45,616 bases of DNA, from contig PUNJ01000039.1 of assembly GCA_003551705.1 (NCBI GenBank), positions 1-45,616 on the forward strand, written 5' to 3'. The DNA comes from Chloroflexota bacterium. Its GTDB lineage: Bacteria > Chloroflexota > Dehalococcoidia > UBA2247 > RBG-13-53-26. How positions within the stretch are numbered: the stretch's first letter is position 1; the number at the start of each line of letters is the position of its first letter. Below are positions 15,453 to 23,774 of this stretch, in pieces. The position numbers and the translations under genes are program-made. The notes below the pieces were generated by a model. That model did no database searches. It worked only from the letters and a program-made list of their open reading frames with translations, and was not told the DNA's origin.

Positions 15453-16806
15453 GCCATCCCTCTCCGAGGACGACCCGAGGCCTGAAGATGGATGCTCCTG
15501 CTGCAAGGGAGCTCGTGTTGTCTATCCGCGATTGCCGGGCGGGGCAGCCGATTATAGCCGGGTTATCCCCTGCGCGTGTGTGCAAAATGACCTTCGGGAC
15601 AACCGGCAAGGCCGCCTGGAGCAATACAGCAATCTCGGTATGCTGACCCGTCTAACCTTCGACAACCTTGTCAAGGAGGGCCGGAGCAGCGATGCCGTGA
15701 ACCAGGAGAGATTCCTGCGAGCCTATCACGCCGCCCTGGCCTTCTCACAGAACCCTCAGGGCTGGTTGGTCTTCATGGGCCCCAGCGGGTGCGGCAAAAC
15801 CCACCTGGCGGCGGCCATAGCCAACCGGCGTCTTCAGGAGGGAGAAATGGCCTTCTTCGTCAGCGTCTCCGACCTCTTGGACCACCTGCGGTCGACTTAC
15901 AGCCCGGAAAGCGAAGTAACGTACGATCAATTCTTCGAGCAGATCAAGAATGCGCCCCTGCTCATATTGGACGATCTGGGCCTGCATTCCAGTACACCAT
16001 GGGCGGAGGAGAAACTGTCACAGATAATCGATTTCCGCTATAACGGGCATATGCCCACGGTAGTGAATATCTCTGCCGGCGTCAGCCTGGAGAGCTTTGC
16101 CGAACGCTGGTATACGCGCCTGACATCGCCCAGCCTGTCACAGGTCCTCCAGCTTGAGGAGAGAAAGGACCACCTTCTCGACTTCACAGGACTGTTATCG
16201 CTGCAGTTGCTGAGCAGTATGACCTTTGAGACCTTCGACTCGAAGCGGGCCAATCTGGACCTGGAACGGCGGCAGAATTTGGAGCATGCCTTCCGACTGG
16301 CCAGGAGTTTCGCGGAGTCGCCCGACGGCTGGATCATCTACCAGGGTGATAATGGTTGCGGGAAGACGCATCTTGCCGCTGCCATCGCCAATTACATGAT
16401 ACGCAACGGTAAACCGGTGACCTTCGTTGTTGTCCCCGATTTCCTGGACCATTTGCGATCGACTTTCAGCCCGGAAAGCAAGACCACATATGATGAGGTC
16501 TTCGAGAGGGTGAAGATGGCGCCGTTGCTGGTCCTGGACGACTTCGGGGAGCACAGCACGACCGCCTGGGCCCAGGAGAAGCTTTACCAGTTGATCAACT
16601 ATCGCTACAATGCCAGGTTGCCGATGGTCGTAACCATGTGCTGCACCCTGGACGATGAGGGGATAGAGAGCCGGGTAAGCTCCCGGCTGGCCGACCCAAA
16701 GGTCAGCCTGGTATTTAACATAACGGCCCCTGATTATCGGACAGACCGGGCTATCGGCAAGGAGCTTCCTCCTTCCCGCCAGAGAGCGAGGCGGCGAACT
16801 TCCTAA
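15439..16806 (+). CDS. Tandem DnaC/IstB-type AAA+ helicase loader
   Basis: This protein contains two complete DnaC-like AAA+ units. With the TTG start chosen here (455 residues) an N-terminal cysteine cluster (C19, C21, C22, C45, C47) precedes unit 1 with Walker A GPSGCGKT (114-121) and Walker B LLILDD (174-179). Unit 2 has GDNGCGKT (303-310), LLVLDD (363-368) and an Arg-rich SRVSSRL box near 411. Segments such as LDHLRSTYSPES and LDHLRSTFSPES show that the units arose by internal duplication. DnaC/DnaI normally carry one unit. The start is uncertain: an ATG at 15322 is also open but overlaps the previous gene by 131 bases and its upstream GGAGG is too close. Its position after dnaB and the dnaD-like gene argues that it loads DnaB. 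Confidence 0.85.
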   Translation: MSGDKPSLSEDDPRPEDGCSCCKGARVVYPRLPGGAADYSRVIPCACVQNDLRDNRQGRLEQYSNLGMLTRLTFDNLVKEGRSSDAVNQERFLRAYHAALAFSQNPQGWLVFMGPSGCGKTHLAAAIANRRLQEGEMAFFVSVSDLLDHLRSTYSPESEVTYDQFFEQIKNAPLLILDDLGLHSSTPWAEEKLSQIIDFRYNGHMPTVVNISAGVSLESFAERWYTRLTSPSLSQVLQLEERKDHLLDFTGLLSLQLLSSMTFETFDSKRANLDLERRQNLEHAFRLARSFAESPDGWIIYQGDNGCGKTHLAAAIANYMIRNGKPVTFVVVPDFLDHLRSTFSPESKTTYDEVFERVKMAPLLVLDDFGEHSTTAWAQEKLYQLINYRYNARLPMVVTMCCTLDDEGIESRVSSRLADPKVSLVFNITAPDYRTDRAIGKELPPSRQRARRRTS

Positions 16807-16819
16807 TGCTGTTGGGCCT

Positions 16820-18040
16820 TCATACCTTGTGGATACGCCCGCAGTGCGGGCATTTGATCTGCGGTCGCTTGAAGTCGGGCGGCACCTTGAGCCTGTCACC
16901 GCAGTCACACTCGATGGTCTTGTAGTTCTGTTTCCGCCACATCAGGTTGGAGACTTCGCGGGTCCGTTGTACCTGGCCGGGCTCAGCCTCAACAGCTTCG
17001 GTACTGGGACCAGTCTCTCTCAGGGGTACCGCTCCCGGCGTTGCTCCAGCTAGAGCCGATTTGGGCACAATGCCCTTGCCCTTCACGCTGGAGTAAGCAG
17101 TCTCATAATCAGCCATGGAAGCGCCGCCCCCCATGGAGCGCAAGATGCGTACGCGCTCTTGGATCGACGGATGGGTACTGGTCAGGTCCGCAGCAGGTTT
17201 CCCTCTCTTCCTGAAGGGATTGATGATGTACATGGGCGCCGTTGCCTGATTGGCCGATTTCACCTCATTCGTGGAAGCGGCCAACTTTTCCAAGGCGGAG
17301 GCCAACCCCTCCGGATAGCGAGTGTACAAGGCAGCCGATGCGTCAGCCAGATATTCGCGTCTCCGCGACAATGCGAAGTAGATCAACTGGGCCATTATGG
17401 GTGCAAGGATCATGAGTATAATGCCGATTATCAGCACAATGATCTGCGCGCCGCCGCCCCCTCCTCCGCCACCCCCTCTACGGCTGCCACCCATCATGGC
17501 GCTGAAGAAGAGCATGCGGGATGCATACCAGGCCAGTATGACAATGCTGCCCAGCAGAATACCCGCCATGGTCATGAGCATCACGTCCCGGTTCTTAACA
17601 TGGGCTATTTCGTGCGCTATAACGCCCTGAAGCTCGTCACGATTCAGCTTCTGCAGCAGTCCGGAGGTGATGGCCACGGCGGCCTTGTCCGGGTTTCGTC
17701 CTGTGGCGAAGGCGTTCAAGGCAGCATCGTCGATGATGTAAACGTCAGGCATTCTGGGCAGGCCTGAAGCAATCTTCATCTCCTCTACGATGTTGAAGAG
17801 ACGGGGATGGTCCTCCTTGCTGATCTTCCGCGCCCCCGCCACACTGAGCAGGATGCTGTCCCCCTGAAAGTAGGCTACCAGGCTCATGATGAACCAGAAG
17901 ATCAGGGCAATGATGAGCCCGGCGATGGCGCTGTCAAAGAAGAAGATGCCGATCACATAGCCCAGAGCGAGCAGGACCGCCGCCATGGCGGTCACCAGGA
18001 CTATGGACCTGAACTGGTTCGACCGGATCTGTTCAAACAT
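16820..18040 (-). CDS. htpX: HtpX-type M48 membrane metalloprotease with C-terminal zinc ribbon
   Basis: HtpX proteases degrade damaged membrane proteins. In this 406-residue protein two N-terminal helices (about 11-32 and 38-58) precede the protease domain with HEIAH at 143-147 and the third zinc ligand Glu229 in RRREYLADASA. Two further helices (about 155-180 and 198-225) flank a loop with a run of nine Gly near 189-197. The C-terminal part is longer than in typical HtpX (about 290 residues) and ends in a ribbon with CDCG and CPHCG. The gene lies 15 bases after lemA, the classical lemA-htpX pair. It converges with the helicase loader gene. Confidence 0.92.
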   Translation of the reverse strand: MFEQIRSNQFRSIVLVTAMAAVLLALGYVIGIFFFDSAIAGLIIALIFWFIMSLVAYFQGDSILLSVAGARKISKEDHPRLFNIVEEMKIASGLPRMPDVYIIDDAALNAFATGRNPDKAAVAITSGLLQKLNRDELQGVIAHEIAHVKNRDVMLMTMAGILLGSIVILAWYASRMLFFSAMMGGSRRGGGGGGGGGAQIIVLIIGIILMILAPIMAQLIYFALSRRREYLADASAALYTRYPEGLASALEKLAASTNEVKSANQATAPMYIINPFRKRGKPAADLTSTHPSIQERVRILRSMGGGASMADYETAYSSVKGKGIVPKSALAGATPGAVPLRETGPSTEAVEAEPGQVQRTREVSNLMWRKQNYKTIECDCGDRLKVPPDFKRPQIKCPHCGRIHKV

Positions 18041-18055
18041 CTATGGTGCTTTCAG

Positions 18056-18619
18056 CTAACTGAAGCTCACCCGGGGAGCCTCCCTCTCGGCAGCCACCTG
18101 GACTTCGAAGAACTCGCCCCTCTTGAATCCGGTCATCGAAGCGATGATGTTTGATGGAAACATTTGGGTCTTGTTGTTGTACTGCAAGACTGAATCATTA
18201 TAATACTGCCGGGAGAAGGCAATGCGGTTCTCCGTGGAAGTCAATTCTTCCTGAAGGGCCAGGAAATTCTGGTTGGCCTTAAGGTCCGGATAGTTCTCGA
18301 CTACCGCCAGCAATCTGGATAAGGCGCCGCTGAGCTCACCCTCCGCCGCAGACTGGGCTCCAACCCCGGTGCCCACAGCCTTCTGTGCCTGGTTGCGGGC
18401 ATTGGTCACCGCCTCCAGGGTTTCCCGTTCGTGTTTCATGTAGCCCTTGGCCGTTTCCACCAGATTTGGGATCAGATCGTGCCTTCTCTTTAGTTGCACG
18501 TCTATCTGCGCCCAAGCATTTTGCATCTGGTTGCGCCGTCGCACCAGGCTGTTGTATGTCATCACGAACATGATGAGTAACAACACGAGTAGGGGCACTA
18601 TGATGTATACAGCGATCAT
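18056..18619 (-). CDS. LemA family protein
   Basis: LemA proteins are membrane-anchored coiled-coil proteins of unclear biochemical role that often pair with HtpX or TPM-domain proteins. The 187-residue product begins with one membrane helix (about 2-20), then MTYNSLVRRRNQMQNAWAQIDVQLKRRHDLIPNLVETAK, the family signature, a helical body with NYPDLKANQNFLALQEELTSTENRIAFSRQYYND, and a C-terminal FPSNIIASMTGFKRGEFFE. Length and motifs are normal. The start ATG has GGGAGGGATTAT directly upstream. It lies 15 bases before htpX and 64 bases after a zinc-ribbon gene, and these three probably form one operon. Confidence 0.94.
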   Translation of the reverse strand: MIAVYIIVPLLVLLLIMFVMTYNSLVRRRNQMQNAWAQIDVQLKRRHDLIPNLVETAKGYMKHERETLEAVTNARNQAQKAVGTGVGAQSAAEGELSGALSRLLAVVENYPDLKANQNFLALQEELTSTENRIAFSRQYYNDSVLQYNNKTQMFPSNIIASMTGFKRGEFFEVQVAAEREAPRVSFS

Positions 18620-18633
18620 ATAATCCCTCCCTG

Positions 18634-18677
18634 GCCCCCTCTGGGGCTGTGCGACTTGCCGGGTTCCGGCAGGTCGC
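18634..18677 (-). other. Two adjacent hairpins between the zinc-ribbon gene and lemA
   Basis: A 12-bp stem (18651-18662 with 18666-18677, one mismatch or G-U pair, GTT loop) is followed by a 5-bp stem GCCCC/GGGGC with a four-base loop (18634-18647). Neither has a T-run, so they do not look like a terminator. They could be an mRNA-stabilising or processing element within the operon leader of lemA. Confidence 0.4.
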
Positions 18678-18683
18678 GGTCCA

Positions 18684-19103
18684 TCACTCCTTTATTTGAA
18701 ATACGTCCCCAAGAAATGTTATCAGCCGGTCCTGTGAGTCCTCGGACCTAACATCGATTCGGTTCAGTTGCTGGATAACCTGCCCGACCTGCCCGCCGTC
18801 AAACCAGAGCCCGTCGCCCCGGTCACAAGCGTCTATCAGCACCTCCGGATCATGGCCGACCGTGGCCTTCTTCATAAACCGGTTACAGATGGGACAATGG
18901 CGCTTCTTCTCCCTGGTCCGGGCTTCCGGCGAGGTGAGAATACGGTCTAGGGAAAGCATGCTGCGGTCCAGGTCCATGCCCTCCAGCAGCAACTCCAATT
19001 CGCCCTCATCGAACCAGACGCCGGCACAGTTGGTGCAGTAGTCCAGCTCTATTGATTCGTGCTCCACAACTATCATTGGGTCACCGCAAGTAGGACATTT
19101 CAA
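18684..19103 (-). CDS. Double zf-TFIIB-type zinc-ribbon protein
   Basis: The 139-residue protein has two copies of the zf-TFIIB pattern. The first reads CPTCGDPM...DYCTNCAGVWFDEGELELLLE (residues 3 to about 41). The second begins HCPICNRFM near 69 and continues through VLIDACDRGDGLWFDGGQVGQVIQ; the second knuckle has one Cys followed by Asp, so its metal site may be incomplete. The start is TTG, placed by GGGAGG upstream. Such proteins occur in many bacteria beside membrane stress genes, with no established role. It begins a likely operon with lemA and htpX, driven by the promoter just upstream. Confidence 0.82.
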   Translation of the reverse strand: MKCPTCGDPMIVVEHESIELDYCTNCAGVWFDEGELELLLEGMDLDRSMLSLDRILTSPEARTREKKRHCPICNRFMKKATVGHDPEVLIDACDRGDGLWFDGGQVGQVIQQLNRIDVRSEDSQDRLITFLGDVFQIKE

Positions 19104-19133
19104 TGAAAAAACCTCCCGTCCCTGGTTGTCTCA

Positions 19134-19162
19134 AGTGTATGGCCCGTGGCCTCCTACGTCAA
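19134..19162 (-). promoter_or_regulatory. Promoter of the zinc ribbon-lemA-htpX operon
   Basis: On the minus strand TTGACG (19162-19157) and TACACT (19139-19134) are 17 bases apart, with five of six and four of six matches to consensus. The start codon at 19103 leaves a leader of about 25 bases that contains GGGAGG. Confidence 0.55.
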
Positions 19163-19265
19163 GATTTCCTGTCACAGTCTATGGTGGACTTTCATATACA
19201 CGCTTTCTTGAGCTAAGATATGTCCAGGAAATAAAAGGAGGAACAAGACCAGGGGGGAGGTCTTT

Positions 19266-19865
19266 ATGGAATTCAACATTGTCCCGGGCCAGCCCGGTAT
19301 TAACGACCAGGATTTCGCCGACCTGTTCCTGATTTGTGCCCCAGAGTATGCGCCGGCGCTCTTTGCTGGGAAGCATGAAGTGGTGACCAGGAACTGCTTC
19401 CGCCACAGGAAGAACCTCATTGGGTTCGAGCACACCCATTTCCTCAAGATCCAGGGGCGGACGGCTGGTATGATCGTGGCCTATGGCTGGCCGGCCAAGA
19501 AGGCACAGTCTATGCGCTCAGGGCTGCTGACCGTACGCTACATGAAATGGGCATTCTTGAAGCGGGTGAAGGACCTGCAGTGGTCCGACCAGGTCTTGGG
19601 CAAAATGGACGAGGAAACCTATTATATCAGCAACCTGGCCTTGTATCCGGAATACAGGAACCAAGGCCTGGGGGCGGAACTCCTCGTTCATGGAGAAACC
19701 ATGGCCAGGCAATCCGGAGCCAGGAAGCTCGATGTAGATGCCGAGCTCAATAATGACGGAGCAGTTCGCTTCTATAGGCGGTTCAACATGAAGGACATCG
19801 AGAGTAAACACACCGAAATAGACGGGGAGAAATTCGACTTTGTCCGCCTGAGCAAGCTTCTGTAG
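19266..19865 (+). CDS. GNAT family N-acetyltransferase
   Basis: The ATG is preceded by GGGGGGAGG. The 199-residue product shows the acetyl-CoA binding core of the GNAT fold: SNLALYPEYRNQGLGAELLVHGE (about 120-142), where RxxGxG-type residues Arg-Asn-Gln-Gly-Leu-Gly hold the pyrophosphate, followed by LDVDAELNNDGAVRFYRRFNM (about 158-178), the strand and helix that close the cofactor site. The N-terminal third is divergent and probably sets substrate choice. It lies alone between two htpX-type genes, transcribed in the opposite direction to both. The substrate cannot be predicted. Confidence 0.85.
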   Translation: MEFNIVPGQPGINDQDFADLFLICAPEYAPALFAGKHEVVTRNCFRHRKNLIGFEHTHFLKIQGRTAGMIVAYGWPAKKAQSMRSGLLTVRYMKWAFLKRVKDLQWSDQVLGKMDEETYYISNLALYPEYRNQGLGAELLVHGETMARQSGARKLDVDAELNNDGAVRFYRRFNMKDIESKHTEIDGEKFDFVRLSKLL

Positions 19866-19923
19866 GCGCAGCATCGATTACCAGTGCCACCCGCGGAACC
19901 TTGGACGCTGCTTCGAGCGATTG

Positions 19924-20892
19924 TTATACCAGTGACGCCAGGTGGTGCATCCGCTTAAGCATGTTGGGGTGAGTGCTCATCACCTCCATCAGTTTCTCCT
20001 GCGTGTTGAGAGCGACGGACTTGTTCTTCATGGCCAACAGATCACCGGCTTCGATGCTGCCACTCCGGTTGATGTCAACCTGCGATAATTCCCTCACCTC
20101 ATTTAAGGCCCGGCTAGGGTCATTCAGGAAGAAAGCCTTGACACCCTCAACCGCCTTCATTTCCGGCCTTCCCTGGTACCTGGCATTGCCATAAACCAGT
20201 TTGTAGAGAGCGGTCGCCAGGTGATGAGGCTCGTTACCCAGCTTGACGCTGCCCCGATCGGCATAGTATTCCCGCATGCGAGAACCGTACAGGACCAGCA
20301 GATTGGTTATCATGTAGAGCACAAAGGCGCCCAGTCCAATGAAAATCGTGTAACCGCCGCCCTCTCGCCTGCCTCCGAACATGCCGCGAAACAGGAAGGT
20401 CATGGCCAGCCAGTACATTATCATGGGGATGGCGGACAATAGGGTTATGATTGCCATATCCCTGTGCTTTATGTGGGCTATCTCGTGTCCCAGCACTGCG
20501 GCCAGCTCATCCCTGTTCAGAAGCCTCAGAATGGCAGGGGTGACACATACCCGGCCGTCGCCATGCGTTCTACCGAAAGCAAAGGCATTGGGCGGAGCGG
20601 ATGCCAATTGGGATACGCCTATTCTGGGTTTGGGGATTCCGGCCTTCTCCGCCTGTTCCCCTACCATCCTGTGTAACTCTGGGGCCTCGTCCTCGGTGAC
20701 CCACTTAACCTTCATGGACCAGCTGACGATCGAAGGGCTGACCAGGTACTGAATCCCCAGAAAGACGAAGGCCAGTCCCAGAAAGAAATACGGATTAAGG
20801 CCGGTGAAGGCTGTGCCCACACCGACAATTACACCGTAGAGGATGCCGAATAGCAAAGCTACCAGCAAGAACATTCTGGCCTGTAACCACAT
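19924..20892 (-). CDS. Second HtpX-like M48 protease, with an EF-hand-like loop
   Basis: This is a second membrane zinc protease, 322 residues, different in length and tail from the 406-residue paralogue. Helices lie at about 5-25 and 33-53. The catalytic HEIAH is at 136-140, Glu208 is the probable third ligand in RMREYYADRGS, and two more helices lie at about 148-170 and 182-204. Residues 273-284 (DINRSGSIEAGD) match the calcium-binding EF-hand loop at positions 1, 3, 5, 6, 8, 9 and 12. There is no zinc ribbon. The ATG has AGGAGGACTTC upstream. It is apparently a single gene. Confidence 0.9.
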   Translation of the reverse strand: MWLQARMFLLVALLFGILYGVIVGVGTAFTGLNPYFFLGLAFVFLGIQYLVSPSIVSWSMKVKWVTEDEAPELHRMVGEQAEKAGIPKPRIGVSQLASAPPNAFAFGRTHGDGRVCVTPAILRLLNRDELAAVLGHEIAHIKHRDMAIITLLSAIPMIMYWLAMTFLFRGMFGGRREGGGYTIFIGLGAFVLYMITNLLVLYGSRMREYYADRGSVKLGNEPHHLATALYKLVYGNARYQGRPEMKAVEGVKAFFLNDPSRALNEVRELSQVDINRSGSIEAGDLLAMKNKSVALNTQEKLMEVMSTHPNMLKRMHHLASLV

Positions 20893-21068
20893 GAAGTCCT
20901 CCTAATAAGTCCGAAAAACCCGGCACAAGAGCGACCAGGTTTCAAAGCTTAAATCGCAATCAAGTTATTTTACCACACCTGCCCCCTTTTGTTTTAAGTC
21001 ACGTGGAAACCAGGCCTGTATAATGAACCCGCTTCTTGTCTCGGAGTGGCAAGACGTCGCAATTCCTG

Positions 21069-21097
21069 TTGAACTGCCCACGTATCCGCTATAGAAT
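21069..21097 (+). promoter_or_regulatory. Promoter of mtaB
   Basis: TTGAAC (21069-21074) and TAGAAT (21092-21097) are separated by 17 bases. The expected transcript start is about eight bases before the ATG at 21112, too short for a normal Shine-Dalgarno leader. A separate TATAAT at 21020-21025 could be a second upstream promoter. Confidence 0.5.
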
Positions 21098-21111
21098 GAG
21101 TCTAACGAGAG

Positions 21112-22371
21112 ATGGGCCGAGTAAATATAGGATCACTTGGATGCAAGCTGAACCAGGCCGAAGCGCAGTCCCTATCCAGGCAGTTGCTGGCCCTGGGTTT
21201 TACACTGGTGGATTTTGCCGAGGAGGCGGATATCTGCATTCTAAATACGTGTACCGTTACGCACGTTGCTGACCGCAAGTGCCGCCAGTGGCTAAGGGCG
21301 GCGCGCCGTGCCAATCCGCATGCTTTTATCATAGCCATGGGATGCTATCCCCAGCATGCCCTAAATGAGCTTGCGAATCTTGGCGTGGCCGACCTTATTA
21401 TCGGCAACGAAGATAAAGGTAGCCTGGCGGGATTTCTGGCATCCAAAACCGCGGTTGCCCCTGCATTTAACAAACAAGAGCACTGGGCAGGTCGTACCCG
21501 CTGCCTGGTCAAAATACAGGAAGGGTGTTCGCAGTTCTGTACCTTCTGCATAGTCCCGTACACCAGGGGCAGGGGACGGAGCGTTGCCGCCGGCACGGTC
21601 CTCGACTATGTACAGGACCGGGTTTCCGAGGGCTACAGGGAGGTGGTCTTGACCGGGACGCTGCTGGGCGCCTATATGGACGCAGACCATGGATTGGAAC
21701 TGCCGGGTCTTGTCCTCCGCATACTGGAAAAGACCAGCGTGGAGAGGCTCAGGTTGTCATCCCTGCAACCTTTCGATATTACTCCTGCCATGCTCGAACT
21801 CTGGGATCATGACCGGTTATGTCCCCATGTGCACATGCCCTTGCAAAGCGGCAGCCAGGGAATTCTTGATCGCATGGACAGGGGATATTCCCTGGATGAC
21901 TATGGAAAGTCCGTCCACATGCTGCGTGCAGCGGTACCGGACATCTCCATAACAACGGATGTGATCACAGGGTTCCCTGGAGAGGGAGAAGCAGAGTTCG
22001 GGGAGAGCCTGGACTTCTGCAGGAAGATGGATTTCGCCGCCATTCATGTGTTTCCATTCTCGGCGAGGTCCGGTACGCTGGCGGCAGGTCTGCCGGACCA
22101 GGTTGACTTCCGGACCAAACGTGAGCGCACCCGGCGGATGCTGGCCCTATCCGAAGAAAGCGCTCGCCGTTTCCGGCGGAGGTACCTTGACCGGTCGGCA
22201 AAAGTATTGTGGGAAGGCGTAACCCCCGGAGGCGGCTGGGCCGGGCTGACGCCCAACTACCTTCGGGTCATTACGAAGAGCGATCGTGATTTGACAAACC
22301 AGGTTATCGAAGTCAAGCTGATTTCAGATAGTGCTGAAGGTCTTCTTGGTGAGCTTTTCAGTGGAGGTTAG
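21112..22371 (+). CDS. mtaB: tRNA N6-threonylcarbamoyladenosine methylthiotransferase (MtaB-type)
   Basis: MtaB inserts a methylthio group at C2 of t6A37 in tRNAs that read ANN codons, using two iron-sulfur clusters. In this 419-residue protein the N-terminal UPF0004 domain has Cys11, Cys47 and Cys78 for the auxiliary cluster. The radical-SAM cluster is held by Cys139, Cys143 and Cys146 in CSQFCTFC. Further signatures are PYTRGRGRS, HMPLQSGSQGILDRMDRGY and DVITGFPGEGEAEF, and a short TRAM-like tail ends the protein. The pattern fits MtaB better than MiaB or RimO because of its N-terminal GSLGCKLNQAE. The gene is followed three bases later by a small Cys protein. Confidence 0.9.
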   Translation: MGRVNIGSLGCKLNQAEAQSLSRQLLALGFTLVDFAEEADICILNTCTVTHVADRKCRQWLRAARRANPHAFIIAMGCYPQHALNELANLGVADLIIGNEDKGSLAGFLASKTAVAPAFNKQEHWAGRTRCLVKIQEGCSQFCTFCIVPYTRGRGRSVAAGTVLDYVQDRVSEGYREVVLTGTLLGAYMDADHGLELPGLVLRILEKTSVERLRLSSLQPFDITPAMLELWDHDRLCPHVHMPLQSGSQGILDRMDRGYSLDDYGKSVHMLRAAVPDISITTDVITGFPGEGEAEFGESLDFCRKMDFAAIHVFPFSARSGTLAAGLPDQVDFRTKRERTRRMLALSEESARRFRRRYLDRSAKVLWEGVTPGGGWAGLTPNYLRVITKSDRDLTNQVIEVKLISDSAEGLLGELFSGG

Positions 22372-22374
22372 AAG

Positions 22375-22680
22375 ATGGCTGACATATTAGACGAAGCTTC
22401 GTCTGTAATAGCATGTAAGGAATGCCCGTGGTACAAGTCCTGTGTCATGCCCATGCGCTTTGCACCTGAGGACCTGGTGCGCGAGATGAGAAATCTTTCA
22501 CCGGGAGCTGGCATGGACCGGGGAGAGCAGGAATTCCGCAACATGGTAATGAACATGGGAACCATGGCCCAAAACCTTATCCTGGAAGCCTGTCCGATCT
22601 TTGTAAGCAGGTTGAAGTCAAGCCCCAAGCTGGCTGAGCAGATCAAGAAGCTCATGCAGAACTGGGGTAACGAGGAGTAG
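22375..22680 (+). CDS. Hypothetical Cys-containing protein (101 aa)
   Basis: I do not recognise this family. The protein has four cysteines: three in ACKECPWYKSC (about 14-23) and one in EACPIF (about 73). They could form a metal or iron-sulfur site, with the last Cys brought in by folding. The remainder is helical with many Met. The ATG has GGAGGTTAGAAG upstream and lies three bases after mtaB, so the two are probably co-transcribed and the protein may serve in sulfur or tRNA-modification chemistry, though that is only context. Its last 29 bases overlap the 3' end of the convergent tilS gene. Confidence 0.7.
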   Translation: MADILDEASSVIACKECPWYKSCVMPMRFAPEDLVREMRNLSPGAGMDRGEQEFRNMVMNMGTMAQNLILEACPIFVSRLKSSPKLAEQIKKLMQNWGNEE

Positions 22681-23710
22681 GGTCCTGGCCGGTTACAGAC
22701 GTTAACCGGTACCCGTCGCTCAATACCTGAAAGACAAGCCCGCGGGGCAGGCTGATACGCTTACCCTTGGGTAAAGCGAAAGCGGACCTCATCTTCTCAA
22801 TGTGTTTCCATTCCACGTCCTGGATGTCCCCAAGGATCGTCTTTACGGCCTCTCTCAATAGCCTTCGCTGCAGTGCCACGTGAAGCCGCCTTATGTCCAT
22901 CGACAGGGAGACGGTACCCTCTTCAAGGCTAACCAGGGTTTCCCAAAGCTGTGAGGCCTGTTCATCCAGGAAGGCGGAATCAGCAGTAAGGGCTTCCGCC
23001 GTCCGTAGCAAGGCCTGTTCTATCCTGGGATTGTATTCGTGCAAGACTGGTATCAGGTGATGCCGGACCCGGTTGCGCAGGAAGGAATGAGAAACGTTTG
23101 ACGGGTCCTCCCTTGGTATCAAGCCTTGGGACCGGTTATATCTCTCCACATCCCTGCGGCTGATTTCAAGCAAGGGACGGATGACCTTCACGTCACGACC
23201 TTCGCATCTCCGGACCATGGCCGGCTGAATGCCCTGCAGTCCCAGTGCGCCCGCTCCACGCAGGAAGCGCATCAATATCGTTTCAGCCTGGTCTTGGAGA
23301 ATGTGCCCTACTGCGACCGTACTCGATCCAACACCAGCCGCCACCCTGCCAAGGAATTCGTAGCGAACATCCCTGGCCGCTTCTTCCACGGTCAGCCGGT
23401 TAGCCTTCCGGTAGCCGTCGACATCCTGTCTTTCAATGGTAACCGGCAGCCCCAACTGCCCTGCCAGGTCCTCAACGTAGGCGGCGTCCGTTTCGGACTC
23501 AATGCCTCGCATCATGTGGTCCAAGTGAGCTACATGAAGGCGTAATTGCAGGTTTTCGCGTAGTGTCCAGAGCAGGTGCAGAAGGCAAACGGAGTCCGGG
23601 CCGCCAGAGACCCCCACGACCACCGTCTCCTGTGCTGGCACCAGCTGGTGCTTGTGGATGTACTCCAGCACCGTTCCGGCAAGCTTCCTGGCAATATCGC
23701 GTCCCGGCAT
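22652..23710 (-). CDS. tilS: tRNA(Ile)-lysidine synthase
   Basis: TilS attaches lysine to C34 of the AUA-reading tRNA-Ile, an essential step. The 352-residue protein has the PP-loop SGGPDS at 35-40, HLDHMMRGIESETDA near 62, and HILQDQAETILMRFLRGAGALGLQGI near 143, all diagnostic. The C-terminal part (about 215-345) is a shortened substrate-binding region, so this is a mid-length TilS. The last ten codons overlap the convergent upstream-labelled gene. The start ATG is preceded by TATAAG three bases away but no clear Shine-Dalgarno. Confidence 0.93.
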   Translation of the reverse strand: MPGRDIARKLAGTVLEYIHKHQLVPAQETVVVGVSGGPDSVCLLHLLWTLRENLQLRLHVAHLDHMMRGIESETDAAYVEDLAGQLGLPVTIERQDVDGYRKANRLTVEEAARDVRYEFLGRVAAGVGSSTVAVGHILQDQAETILMRFLRGAGALGLQGIQPAMVRRCEGRDVKVIRPLLEISRRDVERYNRSQGLIPREDPSNVSHSFLRNRVRHHLIPVLHEYNPRIEQALLRTAEALTADSAFLDEQASQLWETLVSLEEGTVSLSMDIRRLHVALQRRLLREAVKTILGDIQDVEWKHIEKMRSAFALPKGKRISLPRGLVFQVLSDGYRLTSVTGQDPTPRYPSSA

Positions 23711-23761
23711 GGTCTTATAGGCCTCTCTATTTCCTTTTGGGCTTTGTCCGCAATAATAGAG

Positions 23762-23767
23762 TATAAT
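23762..23767 (+). promoter_or_regulatory. TATAAT box next to the start of the 251-residue gene
   Basis: A consensus TATAAT ends seven bases before the ATG at 23775, which predicts transcription from or next to the A of the start codon. The best -35 candidate, TTGGGC at 23737-23742, is 19 bases upstream and weak. Confidence 0.45.
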
Positions 23768-23774
23768 CTACCCG

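Noticed and set aside
17159-17767. A 202-codon plus-strand frame within htpX
   Set aside because: It is His- and Gly-rich only because it mirrors the poly-Gly loop of the protease on the other strand.
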